NCBI GenBank assembly: GCA_007115705.1
Contig: QXEO01000553.1
Span: forward strand, 14,651,277-14,715,276
DNA length: 64,000 nt
Source: Dactylis glomerata
Lineage: Eukaryota; Streptophyta; Magnoliopsida; Poales; Poaceae
Direction of reading: 5' to 3'
Positions 31,182 through 42,480 of the stretch are shown here, piece by piece. A program made the position numbers and the translations under genes. Position 1 is the stretch's first letter. Each line of letters begins with the position of its first letter. The notes below the pieces were generated by a model. The model did not search any database. It was not told where the DNA came from and worked only from the letters and a program-made list of their open reading frames with translations.

Positions 31182-34100
31182 TCACTGAAGATAAGCTTCA
31201 CGTTCCCAGGTGGCCTCATCTTCGGTATGGTTACTCCATTGAACCTTGTACATGTTGATCTTTCGTCTATGGGTGAGACGGACATCTTTTTCCAGAATAC
31301 AGATTGGTCTCTCACAGTAGGTCAAGTCGTGATTGAGGTCAATGGTGTCTTGATCAACCTCCTTGAAGGTCTCGGGTTGGTTAGGGGCTTGGAGACACTT
31401 GCGAAGCTGGGAGACGTGGAAGACGTCGTGAAACTCGGACAACTTTGGGGGTAGTTCTAGCTTGTAGGACAACTCTCCTCGGCGTTCAAGGATCTTGTAT
31501 GGACCGATGTAGCGGGGTGCAAGCTTTCCCTTCTTGTGGAAACGCTGCATACCTTTGAGTGGAGTCACTCGAAGATAGACAAAATCTCCTACTTGGAAGG
31601 TAAGGGGTCTTCGTCGAGAATCCGCATAACTCTTCTATCTAGATTGAGCAGCCTTCAAACGGTTTCGGATTAGTTGTACTTGCGCTTTGGCTTTCTTGAT
31701 GATATCGGGACCGAATACTTGGCTTTCTCCAGTCTCTGACCAGTTAAGAGGGGTTCGGCATTTACGGCCATACAGGGCTTCGAAGGGGGCCATTGGAAGA
31801 CTATCTTGGTAGCTATTATTGTAGGAGAATTCGGCGAATGGCAAGCAGTCCTCCCATTTGGCTCCATAAGATAGGACACAGGCACGGAGCATATCTTCAA
31901 GAATCTGGTTGACCCTCTCGGTTTGACCTCCAGTCTGCGGATGATAGGCTGTGCTAAATGAAAGTTTGGTCCCTAAGGCTTCATGGAGTTTTGCCCAAAA
32001 ACGACATGTGAATTGAGTACCATGATCGGATACGATGGTCTTGGGTACTCCATGTAGACTCACAATCCTGGAGATATAAAGATCGGCGAGTTCTCTACCA
32101 TTGTGGGTGGTCTTGACGGGAATAAAGTGTGCAACTTTGGTTAGGCGATCAACAACGACCCAGATAGAGTCATGTCCTCTGTTTGACCTTGGCAGGCCAG
32201 TGATGAAATCCATACCAACTTCTTCCCATTTCCACATGGGCACCTTCAGGGGTTGCAGCAGACCCGCAGGTCTTTGGTGCTCGGCCTTGACACGCTGGCA
32301 GACGTCGCACCGGGCAATATAAAATGCTATTTCCCGCTTCATTCCATGCCACCAAAACTGCTCCTTCAAGTCTTGGTACATCTTGGTGCCTCCTGGGTGA
32401 ATCGAGTAGGGAGTATCATGGGCCTCCTTCAAGATGAGCTGCTTCAACTCTTCGATACTAGGGATGCATAGGCGGCCATTATACCATAGCATACCCTGCT
32501 GATCAATCGAAAACCTAGGCACTTCTTCACGTTCCATCCTGCGCTTAATTCCTTCTATGATTTCATGTCCTTTCTGAGCTTCCTTGATTTGGTCAAAGAG
32601 AGTAGGTCGGACCTCCAGGTTGGCTAGGAACCCATGGCTCACAACCTCAAGTCCAAACCTTTCAAACTCTTCACATAAGGTAGACTCGCTGGTTTTTAGC
32701 AGGGCATTTAGGGAGCAAGGCTCTCGGCTAAGGGCATCGGCGACCACGTTCGCCTTGCCCGGATGATAATGAATACCTAAGTCATAATCTTTGATAAGTT
32801 CAATCCACCTACGCTGCCTCATATTCAACTCCTTCTGAGAGAAGATGTACTTCAAGCTCTTGTGGTCAGTGTAGATCTCACATCTGTTTCCCATAAGATA
32901 GTGCCGCCAAGTTTTGAGTGCATAAATGATGGCAGCAAGTTCTAGGTCATGGGTAGGGTAGTTTAGCTCATGCGGGCGCAGTTGACGGGATAGGTAAGCA
33001 ATGACTTTGCCATCTTGCATCAGGACACTCCCAAGTCCAAGCTTGGAGGCATCGCAATAGACGTCAAAGCTTTTGATGATGTCGGGCATGGTCAAGATGG
33101 GGGCTGATACAAGTCTCTTCTTGAGCTCCTGGAAGCTCTGCTCGCACTTCTCAGTCCACTCAAACTTCTTGTCCTTCTCGAGGAGCTGGGTCATTGGGCG
33201 GGCAATGCTGGAAAAACCTTCAACAAACTTCCGGTAATATCCAGCTAATCCAAGGAATGCTCGAACTTCAATGGGATTGGTTGGGGCTTTTCTTTCTAAG
33301 ATAGAGGTAATCTTCGATGGGTCAATGGACACTCCCCCGGCTGAAATAACGTGTCCCAAAAATCCACTTCCTTTAGCCAAAATTCACACTTGCTGAACTT
33401 GGTGTAAAGTTGGTGTTCCCTCAAGGTTCCCAACACTAGTCGCAGATGCTCTGCGTGCTCTTCCTCAGTCTTAGAATAGACCAGGATATCGTCTATGAAT
33501 ACCACCACAAACTTGTCAAGGAACTTCATGAACACCTTATTCATGAGATTCATGAAGTAGGCTGGGGCATTGGTCAGGCCAAAGGACATCACGGTGTACT
33601 CGAATAAACCGTATCATGTGGTGAAGGCGGTCTTGGGGATATCAGACTCGCGGACCTTCAGCTGATGATATCCAGTGCAGAGATCAATCTTGGAAAACAC
33701 TTTAGCTCCATTCAGCTGGTCAAATAAGTCTTCAATTTTGGGGAGTGGATACTTGTTCTTGATCGTCACCTCGTTTAACTTACGGTAGTCCACACACAGT
33801 CGAATGGTACCGTCTCGCTTGTCCACAAATAGAACAGGCGATCCCCAAGGTGATGCGCTGGGATGGATAAGACCCTTGCTGAGCATATCAGTGAGCTGCC
33901 TCTTTAACTCTTCTAACTCCTGGGGGTTCATGCGGTAGGCTCTCTGCGCTATAGGGGCTATTCCGAGAATCAACTCAATAATGAACTCAATATCCCGGTC
34001 GGGAGGCATACCTGGCAACTCTTCGGGGAAGACATCGGGGTACTCACATACCACCGGGACTTGGTCAAGGGTTGGTCCAGATACAGATTTCTTGTAGTAG

Positions 34101-35632
34101 GCTTTGCGGGATGGCATGGTTGCAATGTGCTCGACTTGCATACCCTCACTGTTGGTTACGGTTATAGACTTCCTGGCGCAATCTATGTGCCCTTGATACT
34201 TGGACATCCAATCCATTCCAAGTACCACATCCAAACCCTTAGTGCCTAAGATGATCAGGTTGGCTTGGAATGATGCCCCATGGATAACTATGGGTACCCC
34301 TTCGCAGCATAAATGGGCTTTAACTTGGGATCCAGGAATTTGTACTATCATTTTGCATGCCATTTGAGTCGCGGTCAACCCTCCCGCGGCCACAAATTTC
34401 TCAGTGACAAACGAATGTGAAGCACCCGAATCAAACAAGACCTTTGCGGGGACTGAGTTGATGAGAAACGTACCAAGGACAACATCAGGAGCTTCGGCTG
34501 CTTCTTCTGCGGTGACATGGTTCAGGTGTCCTCGTGTAGTATTGGCTTGGTTCTTTGGGTTCTTCCCAGTGGGTCCACGGCCTTGACCCTGGTTGGGTCT
34601 CAGCGCGTTGAGGCTCGGTGCAGAGGGCTTCTTCAGAGGGCACTCCTTAAAGAAGTGTCCTAGCTGGCCGCAGGTGTAACATCCGCTGCCTTGGCTGTGG
34701 TTAGCGGGGTTGAATGTATTGCGGTTACTTTCGGAGTAGTTCCCACCTGAGGGGCGATTGCTAGAATACTGACGATTCGGGTTGTTGGGCCTGGGGGCTT
34801 GGGATGCAAACCTCTGTGGAGGGGGCGCAGCCCTGGATGGGGGCAGGCTACGGGACCTCTGTCCACTGGGTCCACCCTGACTCATCATCCTGTGCTTGTG
34901 GCTCTCACGGGCAGCCTTGTTTTTGTCTTCAACCATGATTGCAGCATCCACCATAGCTTCCAGATCAGGGTAATGTACGGCGACAAGGTAAGTCTGCAAC
35001 TCCTCTTGCAGTCCATTGAGGAACCTTTCCCTCTTCTTTTCATCGGTATCAATGTCATTGGGAGCATACCTTCCCCAGGTGGTGAACTTGTCGAGGTACT
35101 CAGGAACACTCATCCCTCCTTGCTTCAGATTGAGGAACTTGTCCCTCATGATCTTGATGAGTCCAGAAGGGATATGGGCCTTGCGAAACTTGGTCTTGAA
35201 GGCCTCCCAAGTCATCACTTGGCCCTCGGGCTGCATGGCGCGGACATTTTCCCACCATGCTCCAGCTGCTCCAGCTAGGAAGTGGGTGGCATACAGCACC
35301 TTGTCATTGGCTCCAACTCCAGCGTACTCTAGCTTGTTCTCAATAGTGCAGAGCCAATCATCGGCCTCTAGTGGTTCAGTGGACTTGGAGAAAACTGGGG
35401 GATTGGAGTTCTGAAAATCCCTAAGCTTGTTTTGGGCCTCATCATTGCCATGGCCACCATTGTTGTGGTGGGTGGTGATCTGGGTGAGGTGTTGGAGTGT
35501 GGCGAGGTTAGCTTGGCGCTCGGCACGTGCGGCTTCACAATCCTCTAGCATGAGCCACAGTACCTGCGTCATGTCAGGCTCAGGAGGTGGGGGCGGGTTG
35601 TTTCCAGCGTGGCCTCGAGTTTCCGGAGCCAT
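31182..35632 (-). pseudogene. Chromovirus gag-pol polyprotein, three lesions
   Basis: The start is ATG at 35,632 (MAPETRGHAG). Gag core (WWENVRAMQPEG, FKTKFRKAHIP), a CCHC knuckle (CYTCGQLGHFFKEC), protease (LFDSGASHSFV), RT (LCVDYRKLN, then FIDDILVYSK), RNase H (VYCDASKLGLG, ALSREP) and integrase follow. The integrase has an HHCC domain ending CDVCQRVKAEH and a DDE core with GMDFITGLP, VSDHGTQF and GQTERVNQ. A chromodomain-type tail (CILEKDVRLTHRRKINMYKVQW, shown in part; then TWEREAYL) closes it. Lesions: TGA at 33,614-33,616 (fits CGA), a one-base deletion near 33,370 (RT end), and TAG at 31,635-31,637 (fits CAG). The chromodomain is thought to steer integration toward marked heterochromatin. 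The stop at 31,182 may be slightly early. Confidence 0.95.
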
Positions 35633-35959
35633 TCTGGAGAGAAGTTTATCTTGTGAGATACAACAACAGTTTTGAATGCAAGGGGGAAATAAGTTGTGCA
35701 ACATGACATGGAAGGAAATCATAAGAAACATAGCTACACCAACATCCATAAACATACATCACCAAACATAATCATCCAAGTCCACCACATGCATACATAC
35801 ATACAAAAGAGGTGCCACATAAGTCTAGCACACATACCACAGAGTCTCATGCAACACATACCAAATGGTTTCAGCTGAACCATACAACACACCTAACGCA
35901 AAAGGGGTCGATCTAGCCACTACGCGACATCCTAAGTGAGGTAGCAGTGCGCCGGGTAC

Positions 35960-36817
35960 CTACTCGTCGACGCTAACTTGAGGCACAACCTCCTCGAGGT
36001 CCTCCTCACTCGGGGTCGCAGGAGCGTAGAAGTCCATGATAGCGTCGCGGTCATCACCGCCATCGCTACCACGGTCATCGTCGTCAGTGCTCGCGGGCTC
36101 CTCGTTGTAGGCCTCCTGGTGGTCATCATCGCGGCCAAGTACCTCCTCGTTCTCCTTGCGGAGCTCGGCGGTCTCCTCCTCTAACTCGGACACATGGCTC
36201 TCGAGTGAAGCTAGGTGATCCTCCAGATCACAGGCGCGCTGTCGCAGAGCCCTGTTCCTCTTCACGATCCTCCTCTTGGCAGCGAGGAGACGGTGACGAG
36301 AGAAAATGGACTCCTGCAGGTCCTCACGAAGAACGGCCAGCTCCAGGCCTCGCTCGTCGGCAACCATACGGATGTGGTCCAGCTGCCCTTGGGTGTGGTG
36401 CAGCAGGGCCTCCGTGTGGCAAAGGTGGCGAGTGAAGGGGGTGTGTGCGGCGGCCTAGTGAGGAAAGCCATCGTAGTCGACTCGCCCGTAGTGCTCGTAG
36501 CGGGTGCCGAGTAGCTCGTCGTAGTGGAGGTGGACGAGGCGCAAGATAGTGTGTCGGAGGACACGCATAAGTCTGTCGCCCCACGTGCGCTCGATCACCT
36601 CGAAGGTGAACTCTGGAGAGGTCGGCGGGACCTCCTTCCCGCGGACCTAGCAAACGACCTGGTACGCCAACTCACGGGTACCCTCCTTGAAGAGCTGATA
36701 GCCTCGGACCTCCGGACGTGGGCGTCTGAGACGTGCGGCCAACTCCACTAAGTCACGCTCAAAGACGAGCACGTCCTCGTGGGTACCGACCTGACGGTGT
36801 GCAGTAGGAGCGTTCAT
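35960..36817 (-). pseudogene. Extra ORF upstream of chromovirus gag (orf0-like), two stops
   Basis: A single minus-strand frame runs from ATG 36,817 (MNAPTAHRQVG) to a stop at 35,960, 286 codons with the stop. Two in-frame TAG codons interrupt it, at 36,649-36,647 and 36,457-36,455. The N-terminal half includes FEVIERTWGDRLMRVL and LVHLHYDELLGTRYEHYG. The C-terminal half is a strong coiled coil (ACDLEDHLASLESHVSELEEE) followed by a very acidic tail (TDDDDRGSDGGDDRD). It sits between the PBS and gag in the sense direction. Its length and position match the orf0 I recall for rice RIRE3/RIRE8. The function is unknown; it is too long for a chance frame, since only two stops occur in 286 codons. 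Confidence 0.75.
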
Positions 36818-37060
36818 CTACACAAATTTTTAAGGTAGGTTGAGTTAATAACTTACCCAAGTGTGCAATATTTTAAATAACAGTAAAAACTTAAATTAAG
36901 ATGCAAGTAGTCTAAATGCTTAAAGAGTAAGGTGAGAGATGAGAGCAATATATATTTACCTTATATATATTAAGCCATCTCTTATAACTTTTTAACAGTG
37001 AAAATAGTTTTACGTCCGGTCTAACGCCCATGCTATCTAGGGTCTCCTAAGGTCAGGATG
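36818..37060 (-). other. 5' leader of the chromovirus
   Basis: AT-rich leader between PBS and the extra ORF, with no ORF. It probably holds packaging signals. The interval 35,633-35,959 between the extra ORF and gag is likewise non-coding. Confidence 0.5.
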
Positions 37061-37072
37061 GCTCTGATACCA
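37061..37072 (-). other. Primer-binding site of the chromovirus (tRNA-iMet type)
   Basis: On the minus strand TGGTATCAGAGC, four bases after the LTR, is the classic plant PBS complementary to the initiator tRNA-Met 3' end. Confidence 0.9.
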
Positions 37073-37076
37073 ACTC

Positions 37077-40000
37077 TGTGGGGACCCCGGTTTACCATCC
37101 AGAATTCCCGTTATGCATACAATTCATGATCCCAGGAAGACCATCATGAATCCACATAACAGAGTTGGCATTACAGAGTACATCATCCATTACATAAATA
37201 AGTCGTTTAGTCTTACATGGCCACTTGGCCAAATTCAAATGCCTCGCAAGGCAAGTTCACTAACATAGCAGCGGTAACAAAGATAGCATCGGTAGCCCGA
37301 GTCATGCCTCTACCCTACAGGCGACTGACCGGGAGACGGATCCTAGTTTGCATCGGCGTCGTCGAACTCCTCACCATCATCCTTGTAGTCTTCATAATCT
37401 GGCCAAGTTAATAGCCAGGGACAAAGCCGTGAGTACATTTTGGAATTGTACTCGCAAACCACCAAAGAAGGAACAAGTTGCATGCTATTTGGCTGTAGCA
37501 AGGGAAGTTGGGTTGAGGCTAGTGCTTACTTCTAACTAAGGTTTCTCGTGACGACATATCATGTCATACGACATCTCTATATCATAGTTTCTCTTGTCGA
37601 TATTGCATGTCATGCGACATCTCTATATCCTTATAGAGAAGAGTTTTTGTAAAGCATTTTTAGAAAAGCACTAGGAAAGGGGGAACTCATTTTCAAGAGA
37701 AGAGCCGGGGTCAATCAAACATGACCACCATCCTTATTAATTTCGGTCAATCGCACATGACCACTTCCAACCCTTCGGCAGTACCCTGCAAGTCCTCCGG
37801 ACCATAACCGTGCCACGGCAGTACCCTTCGAGTACTTCATCCGGCACCTTTCTCCAATTTTTTTTTTCGAAACCAACTTTTGGAAACCAAAATCGACATT
37901 GGGCTAGGCAACGGTCGTCCCAACTGTCCATGACCGAGGACTCGGCTATTCGAATAGAATTATACTCTGCAGAGGTTGTACACTTTACCCACACCATCCG
38001 ATAAATCTGTCGGGATTCCACCACGGACCGTCATACACAAGTATGCGGGGTTCGGATAATCGATCATAGCCTTCCATCTATCCACCTTAATACGGGAGCC
38101 TACCCTGTGGAGTATACATCCCCGGCAAATCCTGGTCGTCTACCTCTGCCGAGCATAGTTCCAGTGCCACGGCGGGAGAAACACAAGTGTCTTCCGGACG
38201 GGTAGCCTATTGGCAGGCCCGCTACACTATTGCCCACCTCTTGCGACAACCCGGATTCTAGGGTCCTACAAACCCTTATATTGTGCGAGGCTCCCCGCAC
38301 TAAGGCAGATAAACTTCGAACTAAGCCCCGTCCCATACCAGGGTAATGTGGCTGCACGGGTTAATTGTTCTGAGCGAATGCCTAGTGATCACCAATGTCA
38401 TATAAAAACCACCATCACCTTGTCCTCCATTTTGATAAAAACCATTTTCGAAATCACTTCAGTGGGGTAAATACTACCCCAAGGTTTTCGGAAACATTTT
38501 TGTAAACTTTCTTTGAGTGTTCCCAGTCCTAGAGTTTTAGGTCCACTAGAAGGTTTATCAAGGGCATTGTTGCTAACCAACAAGCCACTACTTTAGGGGT
38601 AATGGGATAGGTAATCAAGGGGGGTCATCTCGATGGATGATAACAATTTGACTCACGGAGCTTGAGTCAACAACTATTTGCTACAGGAGATATAGCAATA
38701 TATAGCCATGCACTTTAATAAAACAGAAGGAGACATGCAATTGTGTAAATAGGATTTCAGATATGCATCAAGTTAGATGGCTTGCCTTGGCTGGCTTGTC
38801 CCTGGTCCTCCTCGTCCTGATACTCGTACACTTCACCTTCTTCGGTACACTCCTCGTTCGATTCTATCGCCGGGAGAAATAGCAACGCACAAATAAATAC
38901 ACAAACATTCACAAGTTACAACCAATGTAGCACTCCATACCATATTATCAAAGAGTATCAGAAGCAAACAAGTTTAGAAAACAAACAAGATTTTATAGGT
39001 TCTTAATTAGCAAATTATCCCTATTAGAAACTAGGGTTTCTTATTTGATGTGAACACAACAACTTAGCAACCAATTCAAGCATGCAGGCATTCCATGCAT
39101 CAAACAACACACTCAACATACTTGCAGGTTGACAACAATCTTAAGAACCTAACAAAGTTGGATTTACTGAAAAACAAGCTGTGGTTAATTTCCTATGAAT
39201 TAAACAATAGGAAATATCACTAGAGTACCAAATCAATCCTCAGATATTCTCTGAATCTCAGAAAAATATGAGGTAAAGTGCTCTGGAAAGCCCTTCTAGA
39301 GCATGATCCAACAAAGTTGGATTCAGCACAAAAATTCCTTTTCTACAGCAATTAGTAATTTTCCTAAGATTAATTGCACACAATGCCCTTTTAAATACTA
39401 CTGCAAGAATATAGGTCCTAAATTAGCAAAACTAGTTAGTCAAGAAAGGTATATTGATAAGCTATCACTGAAAATTGGTTTCACTCATTATCAACATACC
39501 AAACTCAAGATTTGCAATTAAGTAAGAAAATAGGCTATTAACACATCACTATTTATCATTTGCTCTACATTGCTCCTAAAATCATGGGACCGATGCCATC
39601 TGAAAGACATTGTCTTAAGATACTCATAGAAATTTGAATCACACCATTTCCATGCACAGATCAAATTCTATGGAATTTCAAAGTTCACAGAATAATCAAA
39701 ATTATCAGAGCATTTCTAAAAAAAAAATTTCACGGGCCAGATCTGCCCGGAACGGGCTGAGGCGGAACAGATCCGGCCCAGATCTGCGGGCGATGCGCGT
39801 GGGCGAGGATTTCAAATGGCTGGCTGGCGGGGCCCAGCTGTCAGCGCCCCTGGGAGGCCAAATTAGTATGCGCCGATTTTGGCCGTCCGATTAAGTGACG
39901 ATCGACGGCGGTCGTTCGTCGTCTCCGCGACAGAAACGTGGGCGTCGGCGAGGGCTAGGGTTTGGTCGGGGGCTCATCGGTGCTCACCTGGGGCAGCTTG

Positions 40001-41809
40001 GCGTCAATCTGGTGGTGGCGTTTGGCTGCGGTGGGTCGGAGAAAGTTGGCGAGGTCATCGGAGAGGTGAACATCGAAGCGGCGCGGTCCTGGGCTTGCTC
40101 CTACACCTCCAGACGCTCCAGCGAGGTCGGCGATGGCGTCGGCTACTATCGGTTCTGGCCCTGGAAAAGTATAGCGTTAGCATCACCAGAAGTCTGGGAA
40201 GCTAGAGAGAGGGAGGAGAGAGGCCAGCAACATCGCAGGTGATGGCAACCTTCCCCTTCTCTTCCCCGGCTTCAGTGGTTCTCCGGCGAGCTCGCTAGGG
40301 CTGGGCACGGCGAGGGAGAAGGTGGCTGGGCGCGTGCGAGCTTGCAGAGGAGAGGGAAGTGCGGAGAGAGAGAAATGACGAGCAGAGACGGTGAGGAGAG
40401 GGGGCGTGGGGTTTTATCTGCTCGCGACGGGCTCGGTCTAGGGTGCACTCGATGGAAACAATTGGAAGGTTTGGGCAGCGCGCTGGGGACGGCGTTGTGG
40501 TCCTAGTCCAGTGGTGTGGTCGCGGAGCTCGGGCGCATGCTGTGCCAACGGCCAGACGCACGGGTTCAGTTAGCGTGCAACGTTTTCGTTTCACGGCCGG
40601 AAGGTTCAGGTGGGCGAGCGTGTTGGGCGAGGGTGGCATGTTGCTGGGGCTTCGATGGCATGCTGGGTGACATGCACTGCGCGGGGAAAAAGTGTGTGCA
40701 CGCCTCGGAATGGATATGCCGCTCTCGGCGCCTAGAGCGTGCACGGGAGGGGACAGAGCGCGGGCTAGGGGACGGCCAGCGGACGGCGTGGGCGGCAGCA
40801 GGCCATTGGGTGTCGACGACGGTGGCTAGTGGGCTCTGGTGGCATGGTGGCAGGGGTTGGTTTGCCTCCTGCGCCCTGGTCGGCACGAGCACGCGCTGGG
40901 TGGCCTCGGGCCTCGAGAGAGAGAAGGGGTGAGGTGGGGGTGATGAGTGGCTTGCAGGTGGGGTCTTGGCACTCTCCTGGGCGGCTGCTTGATGCTAGTT
41001 GGGGGTTGGAGAGGGGTGGAGTGGGAGAGATGGGAGGGAGTGAGATCTTGGCAAGATTGCCTCGGGCTCCCCCTCCTTTTGTGTCCAAGTGCATAGGAAA
41101 AAGAGAATAAGAGAGAGGGTAGCCGGCTAGGGTGACTCTTGGTCGAGTTTGCAAAGAAAAGGGAGAGAAAGAAAAAGAAAAGAAAAAGATTTGGTGAATT
41201 CAGCCAAATTTCATTTGAATTTTTAAAAGTGCAAAGTTTTGACCCAAGGGTGGTGGTGAAGGTTTCAATAGTGTTTTCAAACAGATAACAAGGCATGCTC
41301 CAAGTTTCAAGATTTTTGGCCGAGTGGAAATAGGGTTTTGATCCAGTTCCTATTTTCTAATATAGTGTGCAAAAATAAAGTTTAAATAATAGAAATAAAA
41401 AGATTGTTGGTGCTAAGGTTCTAATTCACTAGGTTTAGCAATAGCATGAAATCATAGCACACTTCCATGCATTCATGCAACAAGTTTAATTGAAATTGGG
41501 AAGAAAAAGGATTTAAGTGGCACACACACATGCACATGAAATCATAGTGCAAAACAAGCAAGCAAGACCTAGGTTTATTCTTTCTAGGTTTGAAATGAAA
41601 TTTAAATACTTTGCAGGCCAACACACATCACAATTCACACTTTGCAAGAATTTCAAAAGAGAATTTTTAATCAAAAGATTTTATAGAACCACATCAATGC
41701 ACATGGGATCAGGCATACACACACACAATATCTTAATAAAAAGTTTGAGTTTCCCCTAAATAAAGCATCACTTGGTCTTAATATGCACTACAAAAAGTGG
41801 GCTGTTACA
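37077..41809 (-). repeat. 5' LTR of the chromovirus, 4733 bp
   Basis: On the minus strand it runs from TGTAACAGCCCAC at 41,809 to GGGGTCCCCACA at 37,077. It aligns throughout with the 3' LTR. Confidence 0.92.
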
Positions 41810-41814
41810 AAATA
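41810..41814 (+). repeat. Target site duplication AAATA, right copy
   Basis: An exact copy of 26,371-26,375. Confidence 0.88.
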
Positions 41815-42459
41815 CAAGGTAACGATTGGGTGCGTTATGGATTGGCCCCCATGACGACTACTCAAATTGTTCGCTCTTGATATGAGGAATGGTAAATCTA
41901 GAGAGACATACCTACAAGAGAGACGACGTTGTTAAACCTGAACCCTAGAAGGATAAGATATTGTACCCTTATAATGGGCAAGTGTTGCCAAAACGTAGGA
42001 ATACGGTGAGGATGAACCACAAGCTTACCGTTGAAGATGACTTGCAATAGAAGATAGTGGTGTATAAGAAGCTATTAGAAAGTTTTAACTTGGTGATATG
42101 AGATGAAGCTATTAGAACATCTTAACTTGGTTATTCTAATTGACCCAAAGAGTGACTCTTCAGTGTCCAAAGTAGTTCAACAAATATCATTGAAGCACTA
42201 CAACGGAGGAAGCTATACTCAAGCCATCTTGAGGAAGAGTGGATGCTATAGTATGTGAATGGACACCCACCTATTGAAAATGAAGATAGAAAATAACTAT
42301 GGGTTCAAAAGATGACACAATGCCAAGTCAAAACCAGGGTGTGCCCCGTATGAACCCAAAGACCTAGACTACCCACAAAAGTTTCTTTTAAGGGTGGTAG
42401 CCCACCTAGTACCCCAAACCCATCTTTCTTTCTAGCCTCTCCAAATCTCGGGGACGAGA
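41815..42459 (+). other. Non-coding interior of the zinc-knuckle element
   Basis: No credible ORF. It holds a first copy of the polypurine-like word TTTCTTTTAAGGGTGGTAG at 42,382-42,400, 78 bp before the copy that abuts the LTR. Confidence 0.55.
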
Positions 42460-42480
42460 TTTCTTTTAAGGGTGGTAGTC
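42460..42480 (+). other. Polypurine tract of the zinc-knuckle element
   Basis: TTTCTTTTAAGGGTGGTAG directly precedes the LTR start at 42,481. Confidence 0.65.

Larger units (their letters stand above)
26376..41809 (-). mobile_element. Complete Tekay-like chromovirus (15.4 kb), minus strand
   Basis: Two LTRs of about 4.73 kb with TG...CA ends flank, on the minus strand, an initiator tRNA-Met-type PBS, an extra ORF, gag, protease, RT, RNase H, integrase with chromodomain, and a polypurine tract. A 5-bp duplication AAATA flanks the whole. A chromodomain plus very long LTRs and an ORF before gag point to the Tekay/Del group (rice RIRE3/RIRE8 are described with such an upstream ORF, as I recall). 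LTR identity by eye in sampled stretches is about 95-97%, differences mostly transitions. Confidence 0.92.
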
